A DNA stretch of 64,000 nucleotides from Muscardinus avellanarius (lineage: Eukaryota > Chordata > Mammalia > Rodentia > Gliridae): positions 65,810,552-65,874,551 of the forward strand of contig OY726567.1 in assembly GCA_963383645.1 (NCBI GenBank). Direction: 5' to 3'. Position numbers and translations under genes: made by a program. The notes under the pieces are model-generated. The model searched no databases, had not been told where the DNA came from, and saw nothing but the letters and a program-made list of their open reading frames with translations. Positions 54,564 to 63,870 of the stretch are shown here, in pieces; the stretch's first letter is position 1, and each line of letters starts with the position of its first letter.

Positions 54564-56639
54564 ACTCCAACATTTACAAAATGTCTGCTTTGGGCTGGGG
54601 TTGTAGTGGTAGAGTACATGCTTAGCCTTCACGAGGCATTGGGTTCCATCCCCAGCACTACAGAAATAAAAAACTGCTTACCTTTCCTATAATCCAGTTT
54701 TAATCTAGGATGTAGCTGGGCATGGTGGCTCCTGCCTATAATCCCAGTATTTGGGAGGCTGAGACAGGAGGATTGCAGGTTCATGGCCAGCCTAGTGACT
54801 TAGTGAGTTCCTGTTTCAAAATAAAAAGGGTTACGGGTATATCTCCAGTGTAGACCACTATAAAAAGAAAAGTATGTTTTGCCGGGCATGGTGGCGCACG
54901 CCTGTAATCCCTGCCCTTGGGAGATGGAGACAGGAAGATCGCGCAGGTTCGAAGTCAGCCGCGCTGGCTTAAGAGAGACTGTTTCCAAATAAAATATAAA
55001 ATAGGTCTGTCAGTATAGCCCAGAGGCAGAAAGGTTCCATCCCCAGTACCACCCAAAAAAAAAAAAAAATTTATCTCTCCATTATCTCATCTCCTGTGAC
55101 TCGTACCTTCGTCTGCTAAGGATCTTTGACTACATGGAAACAGTCCCAGCAATCCAAGTCACCCTCCACATCTCAAGACCCTCAGCCACACCTGCAAAAT
55201 CCCTTTGGCTGTGTAAGGTGCCACATTACAATGCCAAGAATGGGACCTCTGTGGAGCCATTCTGTCTCCTCCCTCTGGCTTCCCTCCTCTGTCTCCATTG
55301 TTTGAGCTTGATTCAAACCCACGGCTGCGGTTGAAGATGCCCGTGTTGGCGCCTCGCGTCAGCGAGGACTAACCCGTCAGCTCGTTTCTTTTCCTCCCCC
55401 TGTACGCTGGTCCGCAGGCTCTGGCTCTGCAGCATAACCGCCACCGGCTGCAGCTGCCTCTCCAAGATCCTCCGGTCGGAATCGAGCCTCACGCACCTGG
55501 ATCTGGGGCTGAACCACATCGGAATCAGGGGCGTGAGGTCTCTGTGCGAGGCTCTCGAGGAACCACTGTGTAACTTGAAGCATCTGGGGTGAGTGGGGCC
55601 TTACATCTGCCTCCGAAACAAACCAGCTCTAGGGAGTGGAACAGGCCACCCCATGGTCATTCTGAGGATTCGGGAGGAAAAAAGTGAGCTGAATAGCTGG
55701 GCCTGGTGGTACACGCCTCTAATCCCAGTACTTGTGAGGCTGAGACGGGAGGATCACAGGTTCAAAGCCAGCCTCAGCAACTTAGACCCTGTTTCCAAAT
55801 TTTAAAAAGGGGGGATGGGGATGTGGCTCAGAAGTAGAATTCCCTTGGGTTCAATCCCCAGTACCAAAAAAAAAGGTTAAGTATGTTAAGTCACCAGGGT
55901 ATTCCTAGGTATGGTATTATATGCCTATAATCCCAGTACTTGGGAAGCTGAGATAGAATCACAGATTTGAGGCCAGCCTCAGCAGCTTACCAAGACCCTG
56001 TTTCAAAATAAAAGGGGAAGCCAGGCATGGTGGCACACACTTACAATCCCAGCCCATAAGAGGCTGAGACAGGAGGATCACGGGTTCAAGAATAGCCTCG
56101 GCAAGTAGTGAGACTCTCATCAGCCTAGTGAGACCCTGTTTCAAAATAAAATTAAAATGGGTCTGAGCTGAGCGTGGTGGTGCACGCTTTTAATCCCAGC
56201 ATTCGGGAGGCTGAGACTGAAGGATCACGGTTCATGGACAGCCTCAGCTACTTAGTGAAGTCCTTTGCAACTCAGTGAGACCCTGTTTCAAAATAAAGAA
56301 TAAAAAATAGGGCTGGGGGGTGTCGCTCAGAGGTAGAATGCCCCTGGGTTCCATCCCCAGTACCATAAAAAATAAAATGGGTCTGGAGGGGTAGCTTGGA
56401 AGTAGAATGCCCCTGGGCTCAATCCCTAGTAACAGCCGGGCGGTGGCTCATGCTTGTAATCCCAGTACTTGGGAGCCTGAGACAGGAGGATCACAGGTTC
56501 AAAGCCAGCCTCAGCTACTGAGTGAGGCTCTCACCAACTTAGCGAGACCCTGTTTCCAAATAAAATATAAAATAGGTTGGGGGTGTAGCCGGGAGGTAGA
56601 AGGCCCCTGGGTTGCATCCCCAGTACCACAAAAAAATCC

Positions 56640-56689
<50 letters not shown>

Positions 56690-57794
56690 GCTAGGGGCAA
56701 AATGTAGCTTGGTTGTAGAATGTCCCTCCATTCAATTCCCAATTCCCAGTACCACAAGAATAAACTTGCTGTCATCTATTTTTCAAGTTTATGGCACATG
56801 GTCCTTGACTGTAGTCACCATGCTGTCTAAAAGGTCTCATTCCTGTTCCTCTCATCTAGCTGGAATCCTGGATCCTTTGACCAAAATCTCCGGTTCCTTC
56901 ACTACCCCTGGCCTCTCGTAACCACCTTGAACTCTGTTTCTATGAGCTTGTTTCCCATCCTGCATGTCTCTGGAATTATATAGTATTTGGTTTTCTGTGC
57001 CTGGCTTATTCACATAACAACCTCCAGGTTCACACATGTTGTTGCAAAGGATGGAATTTTTCTTTTTTTTCTTTTCTTTTTTTTTTTTTTGTGTGTGTGT
57101 GTTACTGGGGATGGGACCCAGGGGCATTCTACCTCCGAGCTACACCCCTGGCCCTATTTTTGTTCTTTATTTTGAAACAGGGTCTCACTGAGTTGCAGAG
57201 GGCCTCACTAAGTAGCTGAGGCTGGCTGAGAACCCAGATCCTCCTGTCTCAGCCTCCCGAATGCTGGGATTACAAGCGTGCGCCACCACGCCCGGCTGAT
57301 TTCTTTCCTTGCTAAGGCTGAACACTTTTCCATTGTATGCAGACACCATGTGGTCCATACCTCTGTTGATGGGCACTCAGGCCACCTCCTTTGGCCTCTT
57401 GTTTATAGTTCTGTAACCGGGCATCTGTAATTTTAAGAATCTGAGTGATCCGCTCCTCAGAACTGGGAGCCTCTGGTCGCTGAGGCTCGCGGCACCTAAC
57501 TACTCTCGGGCCAGCAGCGGTGTCAACAGCGTGAGAGCGCGTGCTGACTCACAGGCACTCCAGGTGGAGGGCGGGACGGCTGCCCTTATCCAGGCACCTG
57601 TAACTTCCTGGCAGCAGCATCTTGGTCAGACGTCCTAGGACATGGGATTAGGTGTCCCCATCGCAAAAGGTGGCTGTGATCATGAAAACCGTGCTGCTCA
57701 GATAGTGCCAGGGTGTATGCAAAGTGTTTGATACCATGTTTAGCCTGTTCTCCATCCTGGAGTGAGCTTAAATCCCTGACCTAGACAGCCTTAG

Positions 57795-57843
<49 letters not shown>

Positions 57844-60800
57844 TGTGAGCATGGGCATGCTTGCCCCTTGAACATTTGTGCAATCCTTGATCTTTTTTTT
57901 TTTTTTTGGTACTATTGTTTGAACGTAGAGGCATTCTACTCCCAAGCTATGCCCTCAACCTGATTTTATTTATTTGGAAACAGGATATCACTATGTTTCT
58001 GAGAGCCTTGCTACAGTGCTGGAGCTAACTTTGAACCTATGATCCCTCCTGCCTCAGTTCCCCAAGTATTAAGATTGCAAGCATGCACTACCATGCCCGG
58101 CTCCCTTGTTGGTATTCTGCCCATCTGACAGCTCCAAGTGGAAGAAAGCTTCCTCCTCTCCACCGTGTTCATCCAGCCCACACCTCCCTAAAATTCTGAT
58201 GGGAAAAATCGAGATGCTTGTCCAAAACATAATTGACCTTTTCCTCATCTTAAAGTATAATGGGAGCTTCATCTTCAAAGAGTATTTATTTAGAGCAAGC
58301 TCCTTTGTGGGTCACTCTGGTTTGTTTTGTTGGGTTTTTTCTTTTTTTTTGGGGGGGGGGGGGACTTGGGAATTTTTTGTTTGCTTTTTGATACTGGGAA
58401 TGGAACTCGGGAACATTCTACCTCCGAGCTCTACCTCCAGCCCTATTTTATTTTTTATTTTGAAACAAGCTCTAAGTTCCTGAGGACCTTGCTTAGTTAC
58501 CTAAGCTGGCCTCAAACCTGCAATCCTCTTGTCTCAGCATCCCAAAAATGGGGATTATAGGTATATGCCACCACGCCTGGCTGTGGATAACTCTATTTTT
58601 TTTTTTCCTTTCAAGTCCAATCCACTTTGAAATCCTGTTGCCCTCTTCCAGGTCTCTATCCTCCCCAAGTTGGTAACAGACAGGTAATTGTGCAGCCTAC
58701 AAACAGGTTTGTATTCCGCAAGCATCAGAATACTTTTTTTAACCAGTGATTAAAACCAGGCAACCTCCAAGCTATACCCCCAGGCCTTTTTTTTCTTCCC
58801 TCCAATATTGAGGATTGAATTTAGGGGCAAGCTATACCCCTATTTTATTTTATTTTTATTTATTTTTTGTATGTGTGTGGGTCTGGGGATGGAACTCACA
58901 CACATACAAAGGTCAGGGGCATTCGACCTCCGAGCTGCACCCCCTGCCCTATTTTTTATTCTTTATTTTGAAACCGGGTCTCACTGAGTTGCAGAGGGCC
59001 TCACTAAGTAGCTGAGGCTGTCCGCGAACCGCGATCCTCCAGGTCTCAGCCTCCCGAATGCTGGGATCACAGGTGTGCGCCACCACGCCCGGCTCTACCC
59101 CTATTTTATTTTTGAAGCAGGGTCTCACTAGTTTGCGTCTCCCTACTTGCTGAAGCTGTCCTCGAACCTGTGATCCTCCCATCTGTACCTCCCAAGTACT
59201 GGGATTACGGATTACAGGTGTGTGCCACCACAATTAGCCTTATTCCGATTATTTTAGAGAGTGTATGTGTGTGTGTGTGTGTCTAGAGAATGAACCCAGG
59301 GGCATTCGAACTCCAAGCTCCACCCCCAGCTGGACTTCATTTTTATTTAGAAACAGGGTGCCACTGGGTTGCTGAGTCTCTCTACTTGCTACGGATGTCT
59401 TCAAACCTGCAAGTCTCCTGTCTCAGCCTCCCAAGTACTAGGATAACAAGCGCGCACAGCCACACCAGATCCTATTTCATTTTTATTTTGAAGTAAGATC
59501 TCCCTAAATTGCCCTGAGGCTGGCCTCAAACCTGTGGTCCTCCTGTCTTAGCCTCCCACGTACTAGGATCACAGGTGTGCACCACCACACCCGGCAGTAA
59601 AAGGATCTGAGATATATTTCACGTGAGCCCTCTGCTCAGAACCCTCAATGGTTGCACAGCTCAATCCAAGCAAGACCCTAAGTTTGCAGTGGCCTGGGGG
59701 CCTCTTCTCCTGCCCCTGTACTGATGTCCTGGCCCCTTCAGCCCTCACTGGCCTGCTCAGGCTGACTCTCTGGATATGCTTTGCATGACAGTCACATGTA
59801 CCCTCAGGCTCTTGCACAAGCAGCCCCTCTGCCCGGAGCTCCTGCCCGGTCCTCTCTGGTTGTCCTAGCCCCTCAGATCGTCTTCCACCCTTGAGCTGAA
59901 ATCCCAGCCTCTGCCTTGCAACCCTCTTGTGGACAGCATACCCCATAGTAATTTTTTTTTTCAGTACTGGGGCTAGAACCCAGGGGCATTCTACCTCCGA
60001 GCTATACCCCCAGCCCCCTATTTTTTGTTCTTTATTTTGAAACAGGGTCTCACTGAGTTGCAAAGGGCTTCATTAAGTAGCTGAGGCTGTCCAAAAACTG
60101 CGATCCTCTTATCTCAGCCTCCCAAATGCTGGGATTACAAGCATGTGCCACCACGCTCGGGTTTACCCTATAGTAATTTGTTCTATTTTCCATTGTTAGA
60201 TGAGCTCTGAGAATATAGGTTTTTTTTGTTTTGTTTTGTTTTGTTTTCCGGTACTGGGGATGGAACCCAGAGGCATTTTACCTCCAACTGACACTCCCAG
60301 CCCTATTATTTAATCTTTTTTTATTTTTTTTCTCATGTGTGTGGTACTGGGGGTGGAACCCGGGGCTTTTCTACCTCCAGGCTTATACTCCCAGACCTAC
60401 TTTTTTTCTTTATTTAGAAACAGGGTCTCACTAAGTTGCTGAGAGCCTCACTAAGTAGCTGAGGCTGGCTTTGAACCTGTGCAATCCTCCTGTCTCAGCC
60501 TCCCGAATGCTGGAATTACAAGCGTGCGCCACCACGCCTGGCAAGAACAGAGACGTTTGAGGCCCATGGTTGGATTCCCAACTCCCGAGAGTGCATCTGG
60601 CATGTACAGTGGTTGAGTTAATGAGTTGATTTTTTTTCTTTTTGGAACTGAGGATGGGACCCAGGGGCATTGTACTACAGAGCCGCACCCTCAGCCCTTT
60701 ATATTTTAAGATACTTTTGTTAAGTTGCTGAGGCTGGCCTCATACCTGCAATCCTCCTGTCTCAGCCTCACAAGTACTGGGATTACAGGTATGGGTCACT

Positions 60801-63800
60801 GTTCCTAGCTAGTATTTTATAATTCTTATTAATATAAAGGGAAATACATAAAAGTCATTCTAAAAACAAGTGTTTGACATACTTGGAATTGAACCCAGGG
60901 GCATTCAACCTCCAGGCTACAACCTCCAGCCCTTTTTGTTTATTTTGAAACAGGGTCTCACTAAATTGCTGAGGCTGAGCCCTGCCATCCTCCTGTCTCA
61001 GCCTCCCAAGTACTGGGATTACAAACATGCACCATACCCAGCTAATGAGTTAATGTCTGTATTTCTCCCAAAGGCTGTGGGGATGCACCATCACCCCGCT
61101 CAGCTGTGGAGATCTCGCCTCAGCCCTTGGCAAGAACCAGAGCCTCATGGCTCTGGACCTGGGCCAGAATTCCTTGGGATTCGATGGCGTGAAGATGGTG
61201 TGTGAAGCCTTGAAACTTCCAACTAGCCCCCTACAGACGCTCAGGTGGGTCTTCTATGGGGAGGGGAGACAGGAATTGTAGGTCTGTCACTAGCAGATCA
61301 GAAAGGGGTCTGGGTATGTCAACACCTGCCTCCAAGCCAAATCCTTCAGGATGAGCCTGCCGTCTACCGAAGCCAGAAAGCCGTCATCCATTTACACATC
61401 GTCCGTGGGCATTCTACCTCTGAGCTACACCTTCAGCCCTATTCTTAGTTTTAATTTTATTTTTTTTAATTTTATTTATTTATTCATTTATTTATTTATT
61501 TATTTATTGGTGGTACTGGAGTTCCTCGAAACCCTTCTACCTCCGGGCTACACTCCCAGACCTATTTTATACCTTTTTTTTATTTTTGGAAACAGGGTCT
61601 CTTAAGCCAGCATGGCTGGCTTCGAACCTGCGCAATCCTCCTGTCTCCGCCTCCCAAACGCGGGGATTACAAGCGTGCATCACCACGCCCGGCTTAGTTT
61701 TTATTTTGAAACAAGATCTCATTAGGTTGCAGAGGACCTCACTAAGTAGGTAAGGCTGACTGCGAACCTGTGATCCTCCTGTCTCAGCCTCCCAAGTACT
61801 GGGATTACAAGCGTGTACCACCATGCCCAGCTAGGTTCTGGAAATTTTCACATGTGGCATAGACTATAGATAGCTTCAAATAATTACACCGAAGCAGCAC
61901 AGGTTATATATTAACATGAATCTCCAACCTAAGATACCTTCTGAGTCAAAAGGGACATGTGGATGCTAGTCTTGTTTTCTCCCTACTCTGCCCTTTTCTT
62001 GGGAGTTTCCCCCTTCTTTAACCAGTGGCAGTGGGTTTTAATATCCAAAATGACAGCCCCAGAGCTGTTTCTTTGGACCAGTCAGATATTCTCTTCCTGG
62101 GCCCTTTAGTTTCAAGATGAGTAATTTGGCCGGGCGTGGTGGCGCACACCTGGAATCCCAGTACTTGGGAGGTTGAAACTGGGGTATCACAGGTCAAAGT
62201 CAGGCTTAGCAATTTAGTGAGGCCTTCAGTAACTTAGATCACCTAAAATAAAAAGTAAAAAAGAGCCAGGAGTGGTGGTGCACACTTGGAATACCCCTAC
62301 TTGGGAGGCTGAGACAGGAGGATCACGGGTTTGAGAACAGCCTCAACAATTTAGTGAGGCCCTTCACAAGTTAGACCCTTTTTCCAAATAAAAAAGGCTG
62401 GGGTGTAGCTTGGAGGCAAAATGCCCCTGAGTTCCATCCCCAGTACTGAAAAAAACAATGAAGGCACTAACCAGACATGATGTCGCACGCTTGTAACCCC
62501 AGTAACTTGGGAGGCTGATCGAGGTTTGTGGACAACCTCAGCTACTTAGTGAGGCCTTCTGCAACTTAATGAGACCTTATTTCAAAATAATAAAAAATAG
62601 GGTTGGGGGTCTAGCTTGGAGGTATAATACTCCTGGGTTTGAACCCCAGTACTGCAAAAAAAAAAAGGTACTTATTTTTCTATTTATGTTGCACTAATGA
62701 TTTCCTTTCCCCTTCAGCTCCCATTTTTGTTCCTATTTCTACATACATATGACTAAATATGATTTACCACAAAGTAGATCCTAGAAATGAGGCTGATGGC
62801 ATCACAAATCAGATAAATGGGATGGTAGGTACCTAGTATCCTGTAGCCAAGGCGGTGTGGACAAAGATGCTCTGGCTGACTGGTTCAAGGTATGCATATC
62901 AACCAGGCATGGTTACACATGCTTGTAATCCTAGTACTTGGCTGAGAAAGGAAGATTGTGGGTTCAAGGCCAACCTCAACAACTTAGTGAAACCCTGTTT
63001 CAACATATCAAAAAAGCAGGGCATGGTGGCACCGGCTTGTAATCCCAATACTTGGTAGACTGAGTCAGGAGGATCACAGGTTCAAGGACAGCCTCAGCAA
63101 GTAGTGAGACTCATCAACCTAGCAAGACCTTGTTTCAAAATGAAAATATAAAATAGGTCTGGGAAAGTAGCTCAGAAGTAAAATGCCTCTGGGCTCAATC
63201 TCCAGTACCACACACAAAAAAAAATATTTAAAAAATTAACATAGTACTGGGGGTATAGCTCAGAGGTAGAATGTTTCTGGGTTCAATCCCCAGTACACCA
63301 AAAAAAGGAGGAAGGGTTTTTCAAGTCTGAATCCCTAAAAGATTAAGACCTTCAGATACTTGGGAATTTGAAATGAGTCTCTCTAGTTTTTTGTTTTGTT
63401 TTGTTTGCGGAACTGGGAATGGAACCCAGGGTCATTCTACCTCCTAGTGACACCCAGACCTATTTATTCTTATTTTTGTGTGTGTATGTGGTACTGGGGA
63501 TAGAACTCGGGGGCATTCTATTTCCAAATTACACCCCCAGCCTGATTTTTTTTATTCTTTATATTGAAAAAGGGTCTTGTTGAGTTGCAAAGTAGCTGAG
63601 GCTGTCCACGAACAGCGATCCTCCCGTCTCAGCTTCCCAAATGCTGGGATTACAAGTGTGAGCCATCAAGCCCAGCAAAATGAATCTCTTTACAGCAACA
63701 ATCATTCTTTTCTCTCCCCCATGTATTCTAGATTGAAAATAGATGAGTCTGATGCTAACATCCAGAAGCTGCTGCAAGAAATCAAAGAAAGCAACCCTCA

Positions 63801-63870
63801 GTTGACCATTGACAGCGACCACCATAACCTGAGGAAAAGGAGACCGTCTTTGCATGACTTCATTTTCTGA
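35037..63870 (+). CDS. NLRP2: NLRP2-like pyrin-NACHT-LRR protein, eleven coding exons
   Basis: Exons are 35037-35316, 37852-37896, 40201-40275, 44409-46002, 47070-47240, 50492-50656, 52769-52939, 53245-53415, 55418-55588, 61074-61244 and 63732-63870. They total 3153 bases and join in frame (predicted 1050 aa; human NLRP2 is 1062). The pyrin domain covers residues 1 to about 93, a linker runs to 133 and a FISNA-like region follows. The NACHT has Walker [10 protein letters not shown] at 192-200 and Walker [11 protein letters not shown], and the LRR region ends [14 protein letters not shown] and SLHDFIF. NLRP2 is a cytosolic ATP-binding protein that modulates NF-kB and caspase-1. It acts in oocytes and embryos in imprinting and the subcortical maternal complex. 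I chose ATG 35037 over 35025 because [12 protein letters not shown] aligns with the family start. Confidence 0.88.
35317..37851. mobile_element. NLRP2-like intron after the pyrin exon
   Basis: 35340-35690 looks single-copy. SINEs lie at about 35697-35850, 35875-36015 and 36184-36385 (+), and 36545-36600, 36620-36800, 36810-36910, 37330-37510 and 37520-37630 (-). A minus-strand full ID lies at about 37160-37235. 36015-36150 is an AT-rich (TATA/TAAG) tract. Confidence 0.65.
36015..36150. repeat. AT-rich low-complexity tract
   Basis: Imperfect ATATAT/ATAAGTATAT repeats over about 135 bases, beginning at a SINE tail. Confidence 0.8.
37852..37896 (+). CDS. NLRP2: NLRP2-like linker exon (45 bases)
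   Basis: Acceptor TTTCTTTTTCAG, donor GTAAGT, phase 1 at both ends. It codes [14 protein letters not shown], similar to the human NLRP2 linker (A-A-L-K-S-F-N-K-R-K-P). Confidence 0.75.
37897..40200. mobile_element. NLRP2-like intron with SINEs
   Basis: SINEs lie at about 37985-38165 (-), 38310-38420 (-), 38440-38545 (-), 38818-39030, 39048-39245, 39270-39465 and 39480-39650 (+), and 39860-40050 (-). 38550-38815 and 40060-40190 look single-copy. Confidence 0.65.
40201..40275 (+). CDS. NLRP2: NLRP2-like linker exon (75 bases)
   Basis: Acceptor CTTTTTCTTCAG, phase 1 at both ends, and the same length as the NLRP7-like exon 24687-24761. It codes [15 protein letters not shown] and [10 protein letters not shown]. 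The donor CCAG/GTTGGT is weak, so this in-frame exon could be skipped in some transcripts. Confidence 0.6.
40276..41440. mobile_element. NLRP2-like intron, left part: tandem SINEs
   Basis: Plus-strand B1-dID pieces are packed end to end (about 40420-40535, 40537-40680, 40683-40855, 40880-40950, 41005-41150, 41150-41340, 41350-41430), several of them inserted in the A-rich tails of others. Confidence 0.7.
41440..41720 (-). mobile_element. LTR-like segment (candidate 3' part of an ERV)
   Basis: The minus strand shows GGGTATAAATTTCTTGG (TATA-like), then TTGTAATAAAGTGTC (polyadenylation signal), then a GC-richer U5-like stretch ending near GATTAGTCAGCAACA. This order fits an LTR. The outer border is not clear. 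Confidence 0.4.
41721..42562 (-). mobile_element. Repeat-free segment between two LTR-like pieces
   Basis: About 840 bases without SINEs. On the minus strand a 76-codon frame (42107-41877) contains a hydrophobic stretch ([14 protein letters not shown]) followed by an acidic, proline-rich end. No retroviral motif is recognisable. It may be a degraded ERV interior or unrelated intron. Confidence 0.3.
42563..42787 (-). mobile_element. Short LTR with perfect terminal inverted repeats
   Basis: 225 bases. On the minus strand it begins TGTTGAG and ends CTCAACA, a perfect 7-base inverted repeat with the TG...CA signature. Inside are GACTATAAAAAGAAAC (TATA box) and, 23 bases later, AATAAACTC (polyadenylation signal). 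No primer-binding site is evident next to it and no obvious target-site duplication, so it may be solitary or truncated. Confidence 0.6.
42800..44408. mobile_element. NLRP2-like intron, right part
   Basis: SINEs lie at about 42800-42985 and 43030-43130 (+), and 43290-43505, 43510-43735, 43785-43975 and 44095-44280 (-). The last 130 bases before the NACHT exon look single-copy. Confidence 0.65.
44409..46002 (+). CDS. NLRP2: NLRP2-like NACHT exon
   Basis: A 1594-base open exon, with acceptor GATCATACAG and donor AGCAG/GTTAGC. It codes [13 protein letters not shown] (FISNA), the P-loop [24 protein letters not shown] and the NACHT-associated helical domains. From about 45000 to 45890 it differs from the paralogous exon by only five residues in 297. 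The 5' third is much more diverged. Confidence 0.95.
46003..47069. mobile_element. NLRP2-like intron after the NACHT exon
   Basis: Minus-strand SINEs lie at about 46085-46270, 46320-46560 and 46560-46690, with a degraded plus/minus composite at 46880-47030. A dID piece (46020-46060) begins only about 20 bases after the donor. Confidence 0.65.
47070..47240 (+). CDS. NLRP2: NLRP2-like first LRR-region exon
   Basis: 171 bases, acceptor TTCCTTGTAG, donor GTAAGT. It codes [18 protein letters not shown] and [17 protein letters not shown]. Confidence 0.85.
48410..48630 (-). mobile_element. MER20-like hAT DNA transposon
   Basis: Read on the minus strand, CCCTGGGGACATTTGACAAC, AGGAGTCATTTTTGGTTGTT, GCAACTAGGG and GAGGTTGTTCCACATCC follow the known consensus (CCAGGGGACATTTGGCAATG, GGAGACATTTTTGGTTGTCA). 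It is an old, non-coding element. Confidence 0.7.
49060..49230 (+). mobile_element. 5'-truncated L1 3' end
   Basis: A G-rich polypurine run (GGGATGGAGGGAGGGGGAGG) is followed about 100 bases later by CAATGCACCAATAAAAAATA and an A-rich tail. This combination is typical of rodent L1 3' UTRs. Confidence 0.5.
50492..50656 (+). CDS. NLRP2: NLRP2-like LRR exon
   Basis: 165 bases, acceptor CTGTTCTTCAG, donor GTAGGT. It codes [30 protein letters not shown] and [13 protein letters not shown]. Confidence 0.85.
52440..52590 (-). mobile_element. MER5-like hAT fragment
   Basis: CAGACACCAGCAGCCACCAC, ATCACCTGGAACTTAAGATG and CAAATTCTTGAGTCCTACCC match the reverse complement of MER5A (CAGCATCACCTGGGAACTTG, ATGCAAATTCTCGGGCCCCA). 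Confidence 0.6.
52625..52715 (+). mobile_element. MER5-like hAT fragment, opposite orientation
   Basis: GGGATTTGCATGACTACCTG and CCCAGGTGGTGCTGATGCTG match MER5A in forward orientation, back to back with the copy at 52440-52590. Confidence 0.55.
52769..52939 (+). CDS. NLRP2: NLRP2-like LRR exon
   Basis: 171 bases, acceptor TTTCCCCCGCAG, donor GTAAGT. It codes [20 protein letters not shown] and [19 protein letters not shown]. It starts the second high-identity patch shared with 18389-18559. Confidence 0.92.
52940..53244 (+). other. Conserved-paralogue intron (high identity to the NLRP7-like intron 18099-18388)
   Basis: Both introns share long runs such as GATCCTTCGTGTGACCACAG and AAGGGCTTTAGGACTCTACC plus CATCTAGAGATGGCTGAGAA, with scattered substitutions and small indels. 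Introns this alike between otherwise diverged paralogues point to recent conversion or duplication. Confidence 0.85.
53245..53415 (+). CDS. NLRP2: NLRP2-like LRR exon
   Basis: 171 bases, acceptor TTTTTCTGCAG, donor GTAAGTCC. It codes [18 protein letters not shown] and [19 protein letters not shown], almost identical to 17928-18098. Confidence 0.92.
53431..53471. repeat. (TG)n microsatellite next to a splice donor
   Basis: About 20 TG units, 15 bases beyond the donor of exon 53245-53415, at the same place as the (CA)n at 17869-17912 in the opposite gene. Confidence 0.95.
54590..54665 (+). mobile_element. Full-length ID SINE
   Basis: GGGCTGGGGTTGTAGTGGTA (A-box side), CATGCTTAGCCTTCACGAGG and GGGTTCCATCCCCAGCAC (B box), with a short A tail. 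Confidence 0.8.
55090..55320 (-). mobile_element. Possible old LTR/LINE-type repeat fragment
   Basis: ACATCTCAAGACCCTCAGCC, ACACCTGCAAAATCCC and GTAAGGTGCCACATTAC loosely resemble a common ancient mammalian repeat (ATCTCAAGATCCTTAA, ACATCTGCAAAG, TAAGGTCACATTCAC), probably MaLR. Confidence 0.35.
55418..55588 (+). CDS. NLRP2: NLRP2-like LRR exon
   Basis: 171 bases, acceptor GCTGGTCCGCAG, donor GTGAGT. It codes [33 protein letters not shown] and [12 protein letters not shown]. It is CpG-rich. Confidence 0.88.
56646..56690. repeat. (CA)n microsatellite
   Basis: About 21 CA units between two SINE-derived segments. Confidence 0.95.
56770..57420 (-). mobile_element. L1M 3' region split by a SINE
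   Basis: TGGCTTATTCACATAACAAC, CTCCAGGTTCACACATGTTG and TTGCAAAGGATGGAATTT are followed, after a minus-strand B1-dID at about 57062-57297, by CTTTTCCATTGTATGCAGAC and CTGTTGATGGGCACTCAGG. The two sides join in the order of the L1M consensus. Confidence 0.75.
57797..57841. repeat. (TG)n microsatellite
   Basis: About 22 TG units. Confidence 0.95.
59610..59935 (+). mobile_element. L2-like LINE fragment
   Basis: CAATGGTTGCACAGCTCAAT, CTCTTGCACAAGCAGCCCC and CTCTGCCCGGAGCTCCTGCC follow the pattern of a common ancient LINE2-type consensus (CTTTGCACATGCTGTTCCCT, CTGCCTGGAATGCCCTTCCC). It is much diverged. Confidence 0.45.
61074..61244 (+). CDS. NLRP2: NLRP2-like LRR exon
   Basis: 171 bases, acceptor TTTCTCCCAAAG, donor GTGGGT. 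It codes [19 protein letters not shown] and [18 protein letters not shown]. Confidence 0.9.
61245..63731. mobile_element. NLRP2-like last intron
   Basis: (TTTA)n at 61475-61508; minus-strand SINEs at about 61507-61697 (subtype 2) and 61700-61835; plus-strand SINEs at about 62131-62250, 62265-62455, 62470-62665, 62895-63015 and 63015-63215; an ID half at 63240-63300; minus-strand pieces at 63400-63465 and 63470-63680. 61840-62130 and 62700-62890 look single-copy. Confidence 0.7.
63732..63870 (+). CDS. NLRP2: NLRP2-like last coding exon
   Basis: Acceptor GTATTCTAG. It codes [39 protein letters not shown] and LHDFIF with TGA at 63868-63870, matching the NLRP2 C terminus. The 3' UTR runs on. No polyadenylation signal is seen before the window ends. 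Confidence 0.92.

Larger units (their letters stand above)
53416..55417. mobile_element. NLRP2-like intron
   Basis: It holds a (TG)n at 53431-53471, an ID (53632-53700), SINEs at about 53810-53985 (-), 54026-54230 (+, near-complete subtype 1), 54346-54560 (+, subtype 2 with long A-tail), 54715-54850 and 54880-55055 (+), a full ID at 54590-54665, and a possible older repeat at 55090-55320. Confidence 0.7.
55589..61073. mobile_element. Longest NLRP2-like intron, SINEs plus L1 and L2 fossils
   Basis: Plus-strand SINEs lie at about 55697-55870, 55905-56000, 56025-56160, 56166-56370 and 56427-56635. Minus-strand SINEs lie at about 57090-57297, 57905-58100, 58385-58580, 58870-59095, 59095-59235, 59280-59480, 59480-59600, 59960-60170, 60340-60545, 60640-60810 and 60875-61045. 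57421-57790 and 58100-58310 look single-copy. Confidence 0.7.

Noticed and set aside
54104..54619. 171-codon minus-strand ORF and many similar ones with [12 protein letters not shown] or G-L-T-E-L-Q-R-A-S
   Set aside because: Read-through of B1-dID SINEs. The same peptide pieces recur dozens of times across the window on both strands.
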